From contig VCJN01002398.1 in NCBI GenBank assembly GCA_006384855.1, positions 152,501-216,500 on the forward strand: 64,000 bases of DNA. Reading direction: 5' to 3'. The position numbers and the translations under genes were made by a program. The notes beneath the pieces were generated by a model. That model saw only the letters and a list, made by a program, of their open reading frames with translations, was not told where the DNA came from and searched no databases. Below, one piece after another: positions 56,001 through 64,000 of this stretch. The stretch comes from Tetraselmis striata. Taxonomy: Eukaryota; Chlorophyta; Chlorodendrophyceae; Chlorodendrales; Chlorodendraceae. How positions within the stretch are numbered: position 1 is the stretch's first letter; each line of letters starts with the position of its first letter.

Positions 56001-59000
56001 GCAGATGGAGGCGGTAGCAGCGGAGCAAAAGCGGCTGATGGAGGAAGCCAAAAAGTGGGTTATCCAGTTGTGCCATGCCTGCACTGGTCTGAACTGCTAA
56101 ATAGCGCCAGCATTCCCCATCACGCAGCAATGTGCACAACTTGAGGGATCCCTCTAACCTCCCCCCTCTCTCCTGTTGCATGTTATTGCTAATACAGGGC
56201 GGCCACACCCTTCACCGTGCTCAAAGCAGTCAAGATGACAATAGAATCGTGCAGCGTTGCTCTGCTGGACACTTCCAACATGGAGGTCATCAAAGCAGGT
56301 AGACAAGGCACTGCCCGCACCAATCGCTTGGATCCAGTGCCTTTACTCACGCTCCTCCAATATGCGTGCTGCTGAGCGTACTGACAACCCGTGCCCTGCC
56401 ACCAGCAATGCACAATGCGTCGGTCCAATCATCCTTCTACCGGACAACCATCGAGGCCGGCGTGCAAATTGGCGAGATCCGCGCCTGGTCCTTTGACGAC
56501 GAGTTGATGACCTCCAACATGGAGTCCCTTGGCAAGCGGAGCGTGCTTGACCTGCATCTAACCCACCTTCCCCAGGCAAGCCAGCACTCTGGGCGTATGA
56601 ACTGCAACATTGCCTGCCTTGCGTTTCTTGAAGGACCTGCGTCCACTGACAAGCGTTTTATTCTCCTGCCCAGGATGGTCGGGCAGACGATGTCATACAC
56701 CTGACATGCAACCCCACATATATCACGTACGATGGCAAACTGATGGAGCGCATGCTGGCCTTTGCGGAACGCAATCGGGTGAGGCGCGTATCTCGGTTCT
56801 GCCTATCATTGCTAGCCACGCCATCAAAATTGCCCATGTTCACTTTGGGACTCTAATCAAGCAGGAAGTGCTGAGCATTCTGCCAATGGTAAATGCCCTT
56901 TCAGAATGTCAACCTGGGAGCAATTGGCGCTCAGGCGGGGGCCATGGCCGACAGCATGGCTGCAGAGGTGAAGACCAAGGTCACGGCAGCATGGGAGGCA
57001 CGTCAGACCCCCAGGATGCTGATCAACCTCACAATGGAGGCTCCTCGCATCGCATTGCCTTTGAAGGGCATTTCCCCGCCGGAGAGCGCTGAGGCACAGG
57101 CAGCGGGCGGGATGGAAGAGGTCCTTGTTCTGGATCTGGGCTACTTTCAGCTGCAGAGCGACAGTTCAGCCGCTGCCCAGCTGAGCGAGGCCGAGTCACG
57201 GGTATATGAGTGCATATGCTTGAAGGGAAGCCGCATGCAAGCCTCTTTCAATCTCATCCAGGGCCCATTCTCCTGGAAGCGCTGGGAGGTTTGCCCCCTC
57301 CCGCCCTCTTCTACAGCTGTTTCTGTTTGGCACCTGGTGGCCACCCTCGTTTCTTCTCGAATGTCATCTTAAAAGCCATTTTGTTTGTTCCAGACCAGTT
57401 TATCTTTGTATGACTACTGCTTGCAACCTGCAGGATGCCCGCCGACAGCTGCATGTAGCTGATAGGCGTGGCAGCATCCCCCTTGTTGATCCAATCGAGG
57501 TATATTGCGAGTTTCAATTCGCAAAGTTCAAGCATCCGACGCTGCCTTCCTTGCGCTCCAAGGTATGCGCGCCGCGGCCCTTTTGCTCTGCTGCATGAGT
57601 GTCATGCTCGCCAGCCCAATGTAGTGCGTGCCTGCTCAAACTCAGGTGTTCTCTGTTTGCGGCAACCAGGTCACCCTTCCACGCCTGCAGTTCCACATGA
57701 GCCCCGCACGCTTATCGCGTGTGATGGCCGTGGTGAACGACCTCACTGGTCCAGCGGCGGCACAGCAGCAGCCTGCATGGGTCAAGGAAGTGGACTTTTC
57801 AGGTGATGTGCGGCTGCTGACTTGGAGCGGCATGTCTTTCAGCAACGCAGCATGGGAGGAGCGTTGGGGGGCGCTTTGGGTGAGCTACACCCCGGCCCCT
57901 ACCTTTTCACCCACCCACATTCAGCCCCAATTGGTAGAATCTTTGGGATTTTAGGGTTAGCTGCCGAGGTCTGCAGCTGCTGTAGTGCTTGTGAGAAATG
58001 CAGACGCATGTTTGCCCAATCCCATCTGACCCTTGCGCTGTCACACGTCAGTATGGCTGGCTGTATGTCATGGACGGCGAGGAATCATATCATGTCGTCA
58101 GGAGCACCTCAATTTTCAACCAGCATACCCTGAAGGTAATCCTGCCGCCGAGGTGCTGCACGACGAGGCCACTCGGTCGGCAGTAACTCCCATGGCTGCC
58201 CTTCATGGCTTTCAACTTGTCTATTGGTGGTTGACTGGATGCGCCATCTTCCAGGTGCCCCCGGAAGCAGTGGACGGCATGGAGCACGTGGTGGCCATTT
58301 GTTCGGAGCCAAAAGTGTGCCAGCGGGTGCTAGAGAGCCCCGACACTGTGATCCTTCAGTTCAAGAGCGCTCCGGTTGCAGCCACTTGGCTTTGGCGCAT
58401 CCATCTAGCAAAGCAGCGCATGGCAGCCCTGATCCCTTCCTCGTTCATATCCGACGAGTTAGGCGGGGGTGGCGATGTTAGCAAACAGCAGAGTGCGCCG
58501 TCTGCGCCGGGCGCACTCGCAGCGCAGGCGCAGCCAACAGATGACAGTGGCCCCACCCCACCCGCTACTCCGTCTGCTGGCATGTCTGACTTTGCAACAG
58601 CAGCAAAGGCCAACCCAGAGGACGCCATCCGGGCGCGTTCTTCCAAGGAATCCATCACCGGCACGTTTGATATTGGCGCATTCCAGCTGTGGGTGAGTGG
58701 CCGCACGGTAGACATTTGGTGGCCAGCTCAGGACTTTACCGCAGGGAACCCTCAAAAGAGCTCCTATCCCAATGAGGTCCCCTTGATCGTCATCCATGGC
58801 CAGGTAAGATGGCTGTCTGATCTACCTCTGTCCCTGTCTGCCCCATAAACCAGCGACAGACCCATCTTCATTCACTTTGCTAAGCCAACGGTCAGCTCAA
58901 CACACCAATGATACCGTTTTAGAATACTGCGCGTATCTGCCAGTAGGCACTGTACCCCCGCTTTCCGACTGCCTGGTTTGTAGCACAGCGTGCGTGTTCG

Positions 59001-60088
59001 CGCCGGCTAATTCACATTTTGGGTGTCTTTGTTCCAGGGCATGCGGATGGACGCGCAGATGAGCGCCACGCACATTTCCTCCTCGGCCTCGTTGGCGTCG
59101 CTCATGATCCACGACTTGCTGGTGGGACCGCAGCGCTCTGACTGCCGGCACCTTGCAGTGTCCAACAAGCTGCAGCTGCTGGAAGACCTCCCCAGCAGCG
59201 CAATGGAGCCAAAGGCGCACCCGCTCGCAGAGGGTTCCTCCTCTGCGTACCTCAGCGCAGATGGGCGGCCTCGTACCGCTTCCCATGATCTCTCGGGGAT
59301 ATCATTCAAGAGCCGCGCGGCCGGCGACGACGAGTTCTTTGACGCGCAGGAGACTATGTCAGTGGCCTCGCAATCCAGCGAGTCGCCAGCGAATCCCAAC
59401 ACATTAACGCAGCGCAGTCCCGGCTCAATGCCGGCCCTCTTGGAAGGCTTTGACCTTGGGGAGGACGCGCCTGAGGCTCAGGAGTCCAGCAAGCTGGCAC
59501 GCATCACTTTTAAGCTGTGGAAGCCAGAGAGCCCACTGTATGACGGCGTGGACGTCGAGGTGAGCGGCCTGGTGGCCCAATCGCAATCACGTAAGCATGC
59601 TAAATGGTCCATGAATCAGCCCTCATGGGTGGGGCTTCCCCTAGGACTCAAAGTAGTACTTTCTGTGGTTGTCACCAGGTTTCAATGAAGCTTGCAACGC
59701 TTTTCTTCTTCTGCAATCGCCCAACAGTGGGTGCCCTGATGGCAATCGGGCCGGATATGAGTGCGGCCATGCAGCAGCCAGCCAATGGTGATGGGGAGGC
59801 ACCTGACCGCGTCGAGGTGGTAGTTGACAGCGGGCGAGGTCGAAACGTGATCGATGCCGGCAACCTCGTGAAGGGTGCAGAGGACCGCGTGACCTTTCGC
59901 CTGCTCGCAGAGATGCAGACTCTGGAGGCCACCTTCAATTACGAGGTACTCATCCTTGGTTGAAACCAACTTCTATGTCTGCAACTTCTGGGCGTTGAGG
60001 ATCAATCCTTGCAACTTCTGACCAGGCACTATTTCACATTTAACCCACCAACCAGACAACGCTGTTCAGTAGACGTCACATCCTGTAC

Positions 60089-60181
<93 letters not shown>

Positions 60182-63100
60182 CCAAGCGGGAATGCGACCA
60201 CAAGCCCTTGGAGCTTGACTCACTGACTGCTGAAGACCGGCGCTTTGGGTTTGGACTCACCGCAGGGCACAGATGCCTTTCCGCTGCTTGAGGCAAGCAT
60301 GCAGCAGTTCAGCTTCAACCTGGACATCAAGCCATCCACCCTGAACTTTGAGTCCAAGCTGGGCAATCTCATAGCTCAGGACAAATCCTTTGGCCACACA
60401 TATCTCTACAGCACCATATGCGATATTCGTCCAGAGGGTGGCATTGATAGTCTCATTGAGCTGAATTACGCCACGTTCAAGGTGAGTGCACGTCCCTGCT
60501 GCACGCGCATTGCATTCTGATGCACCTTAACAAACTTGTAGACATGAGTTCGTATCACGTGTTATACGTGCAGGAGGGGGTCAAGTTCTGGTTTGACGGG
60601 TGCCTGATGGTTGGATAAAAGTGAACTGCTACCTGTGCGGTCCCAGGGTTCTGCAATGCCAGACACTGGTGGGCGGGTGCCGCCTGGGACAGACTTCTCC
60701 TGGGTCAAGGCCAAACTCAATGCGGTGGACGTCATATTTCTTAATCGTCAACTGCAAGAGCTGCTCACCTACATTGACGTGCTGCTAGCAATGCAGCCGC
60801 CGCCCAATGCCGCGCCACTTCCCCAAGTCAATAACAAGTCTCGAGGTGGCAGTGGGCGGTCTACCCCAGGCGGCGGGCGGCAAACTTCACGAACGCACAG
60901 CCGCCGCAGCAGCCGGGACTTTCTGGACATGCTCCAGTCCCGTGTTTCCTTCACCGAGGAGCGAGGTGGTGAGAGCGGATCTGGGCACAGGCAGAGTGGA
61001 AAGCCTTCCAACAACGCGCTGAGGGTTCTACTTGACGTCGATATGCGGGCACCTGTGATTACGATGCCGCTCAGCAGCTTCAGCGATGACGAGGTGGAGG
61101 TTGACCTCGGCCATCTGCAGCTGACAAACCGTATTGTCTACGAGGTGAGCCTATACTGCACATTGACATACCTGTTCTCTTGGATCGTTTCTATTCCTGA
61201 TTGGCAGCGACATTACGCAATGCTGAATCTTATGTTCTTTCCAGCCCTGTGGTGGGCACTCTATTTTGATGGATGTCACAGATGTGACGGTGTCTGGCAT
61301 TTCAACGAGCACCACCGTCAAGGGCGAGCGTAATTCTGGCTTGGTCCATTTCGAGAAGGTAATCGCGCTACATTAAAGTCGATTTGGTTTTTGTTGGCCC
61401 GATAGTGCATACCACGCAATGAAGAGCTGCCCATGTTGGCACACACCTTTGCCATCATCAACACCATCAACCATGTTCTGTCCCTCTCCCCCTTTGGCTG
61501 TACAGGACGCATGTCTGCGGACCACGATGCGCCGGATGCTGGATGGGCCAGAGCACGCCGTACCCGGTATTTCCATGGACGTCGTCATCCCAGAAGTGCA
61601 TGTTGAAGTGAAGGACAAGGAATTTCAGCTCATCACCGCTATATCATCATCCAACCTGAACGAGTCATTGAACGTCCCACCGGGAGTGAAGGCGCTTGAG
61701 CAGGCACTAGCTCTACGCCGCAGCAACTCGCAGTCACTGCGTGAGTGGCCTGGCGCCTGTGATGCTGCTTCTGCTGGGGATGTTACTTTTTTCATATTCC
61801 GCTGGCTGCAGCTGCATACTGACAGGCATCTAATTTGTGTCGGTTGATTTGTTTGTGAAATGTCACAGCCAATTCGTCGCCAATCTTTGAGGAAGACGAG
61901 CACACAGAGGCAGAAGATGACAGCTTGTGGCCATCCGTGAAGGTGACAGTGCAGCTATGCGCCACTCGGGTGATGCTGCTCACAACAGCTGAGGGTGTGG
62001 CTGATGGCCATCCCCTGGCATCCATGCTGATGCCGGGCCTGAGCGTTGACTACAAAGGCAGCGCAGCGGGCATGTCTGTGCTTGTGGCTATCCCAAACAT
62101 CATCGTGAAGGACCTGCGCCAATGCACACCCGACAACAGCCGTGTTGTGATGGCTTCATCTGTCACTCAGGGTGAAGTGGAGACAGGTGAGTGGCGAGCT
62201 CTCCATTTGCCGGCTTGAAGCACTGCGTTTGTGCTTCTCCTAGCCCGAAGTTCTCAGTGATCCTTTCATAGTATGGATAGAAAGTGAGGATGGATGCCAC
62301 ACCCATGTGCAGGCCGGCATCACTCGGCGCCCTCGATGGTGGTGCTGCAGTACGTCACCGACGTGCTAGAGGGCAGCCAAGTGCTCAACACCCGGCTGCA
62401 GCGGCCCACGTTCATTGCAGAGATGGGCTTTGTGATGGCTCTCCTCAGCTTTGTATCGCCACCGAAGCAAGAGCTCGAGGAGTACATCACAGGAGACCTG
62501 CTATTGAAGTCAGAGGCCACAAGAGCAAAGAGCGATCTCTGGCTCTCCCCTGACTGCCGGTACAAGCTCCCCCCCTCCCCCCCCCCCCCCCCCCCCTCCC
62601 ACCCCCCGCGGGACCCCTGCTGATAAGTACCAAGTTCTTACATACTTGGACCCCCTTGGCAGGCTGCTTGCTGATGGCCCGCACTCGGACAGCTACCTCT
62701 TTGACGGCTGTGGTATGAGAATGGTTCTGCCGCCGGGGATTCAGCAGTCCGAGCCTCTGCCTCTCATCATGGTGGGCTCCGGGAAAACGCTGCGTTTGTG
62801 CAACGTTGACATTGTCAATGCTGGTAGCCTGGCAGGTATGTGGTGGGGTAGCCCAGCGCAGAATTCCCCGCCAGTAACCCCACATGCTGGCTACATGTAG
62901 ACATGTACCTGCCGTACTGATTGATCATGCTCAGTGCTATTTGAATCTTGCCAAGCATGCCACTCATGTTGACGAATACGGCTTTCGTTCATGGCGGCTA
63001 CAGGGTGCCTTCAGCTCGGACACGGGGGGCAACTAATCGCTCTTCCGGAGGATGGAGTCGCTATGACACTAGAAGATTCCTTTGAGGCTGCCAATGCCAC

Positions 63101-64000
63101 TGCCAAGTATGATCCCGTCCTGCACAGTTTCTACCGGGCGCTGCCGCCAGATTCAGGCTGTGTCTTCCAGCCGATCATTACACGTGTCAAAATATAACGC
63201 ACAACACCAAATTACTGATGTGGGCATTATCTTTGGATATCGCTGACGCTGCTTGGTATTTGCTGTGAACTACAGGACCGAGGGGAACCTGGACCACGTG
63301 CTCAGCCTTTCTAAGGGGCCTGTAGGTCAGGATCGTGGAGGCAATGCCAAGGGCCGCATCACTGTCAATTTGACTGCGATGGGAATGTCTCTCAACTTCT
63401 TGGACCTCGTGCGTAACGAGTCTGACACTCCAGCAACTTCAGAGAAGGGGGACGCTGCTGCTAGTCTCGCTGTCTCGACCACCGAGCAAGCGTCTTACAT
63501 GTGCGCTCCCACCTCAGCCTCTTCTATAAAATGTTGCCTCGTGTCATCTTTTGGCGTCTCTTACGCGCTGCCCGCCCTTGCCAGGCTCACCACAAATCTA
63601 GACATCGCAATGACGTACAGCTTGGATGCCTCAGGTGCGGTTTGGCCCTGTACCCTGAATGTGAGGGGTGATAGGAGTCTCTCCCTGGATTGTACTTTCT
63701 GCACAACCTTTATCCGTCCTCACCCGTCTGTTCAAAGCAGATGCTATCCTGGAACCACTCGCCTGCACATTTAGGCTCCACCATTCATCGCAGCTTCTCA
63801 CGGGCATCATAACCACAGAGGGGTGTCTTGACGTGAAGACAAGATGCATGGCTTATATGCTCTTTACCCCCTGTGGGTGTCCATCGTTATGCCTCTTTGT
63901 TTCGCACACTGACAACCTGCACACACCTGCCTTTCACAGGGAACCAGCTCTTGGAGGCTGACCTGCATGATGTCGTTGTCGAGGCTTTTCTCAGTGGCGC
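53032..64000 (+). CDS. VPS13: VPS13 bridge-like lipid-transfer protein (5' part, continues beyond window)
   Basis: VPS13 forms a rod with a hydrophobic groove that moves lipids between membranes at contact sites. Exon 1 (53032-53232) starts MFERQVVPLLNHYLGRY, the classic chorein N terminus, with LSGNVELHNLQLKPEAL. I trace more than 30 exons with agreeing phases, among them 53641-53733, 53824-53904, 54205-54309, 54406-54534, 54618-54848, 55092-55324, 55439-55572, 55775-56054, 56905-57288, 58255-58803, 59038-59559, 59679-59945, 60266-60481, 60647-61144, 61506-61740, 61869-62186, 62313-62559 and 63276-63500. That is roughly 2,090 residues so far. A PH-like domain is encoded at 58052-58420 (YGWLYVMDGEES, HVVAICSEPKV, WLWRIHLAKQ), as in plant VPS13 proteins. 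An FFAT motif, EFFDAQE, lies at 59332-59352. The VAB and C-terminal domains must lie past 64000. Confidence 0.95.
60098..60180. repeat. (AC)n microsatellite in VPS13 intron
   Basis: About 40 AC dinucleotides with one TAC interruption, inside the intron between 59945 and 60266. Confidence 0.95.

Noticed and set aside
56865-56888. Possible 24-nt micro-exon in VPS13
   Set aside because: It would leave an intron of only 16 nt; direct splicing from 56778 to 56905 keeps the frame.
60574-60609. Possible 36-nt exon in VPS13
   Set aside because: The following intron would be 37 nt, and direct splicing from 60481 to 60647 is also in phase; left undecided and not listed as an exon.

Overview
The window looks like nuclear DNA of a green alga (Chlorophyta; a trebouxiophyte-type genome is my inference). 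The evidence is a plastid chlorophyll synthase with a transit-peptide-like first exon, a bifunctional animal/plant-type mRNA capping enzyme, a VPS13 lipid-transfer protein with a PH-like insertion, GC-rich and intron-rich genes with short exons, and long G or C homopolymer runs, many of them inside introns. No rRNA, tRNA or CRISPR array was found. The sequence alternates between repeat-rich islands and gene islands. 

Layout: 1-5.6 kb is a diverged inverted pair of broken tyrosine-recombinase elements. 7.0-10.1 kb is a 3.1 kb element with terminal inverted repeats of about 220-280 bp and no recognised transposase. 10.7-11.8 kb is a four-exon DnaJ-type zinc-finger gene (+). 13.1-15.65 kb is an LRR/transmembrane/kinase-like gene that looks decayed or pseudo-catalytic (+). 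17.0-19.2 kb is chlG (-), with five exons and 400 codons in phase. 20.9-24.8 kb is the mRNA capping enzyme (-), with 13 proposed exons and about 754 residues. 25.7-30.2 kb holds a decayed LINE (+) followed by a third tyrosine-recombinase fragment (-). 30.5-31.3 kb is a small foldback or MITE-like element. 32-52 kb is a mobile-element graveyard with few recognisable host genes. It contains a minus-strand coiled-coil cluster, a transposase-like gene ending in a 30-bp minisatellite, a piggyBac-like cysteine-rich tail, a three-unit 368-bp tandem foldback array, a second spliced finger gene ending in the same minisatellite in the opposite orientation, a second copy of the unknown ORF from the 7-10 kb element, and a 1.1 kb element with a 21-bp perfect inverted terminus. 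53.0-64.0 kb is the first half or more of VPS13 (+), running off the window. 

The host genes do not form an operon or pathway. chlG acts in the thylakoid pigment pathway, the capping enzyme acts on nascent nuclear mRNA, and VPS13 acts at membrane contact sites. Its exons carry a textbook FFAT motif (EFFDAQE) that would predict ER VAP binding. The best leads for new biology are the TIR element with its recurrent unknown ORF, the tandem foldback array, the shared minisatellite and hairpin modules, and the kinase-like gene with changed HRD, DFG and APE residues.
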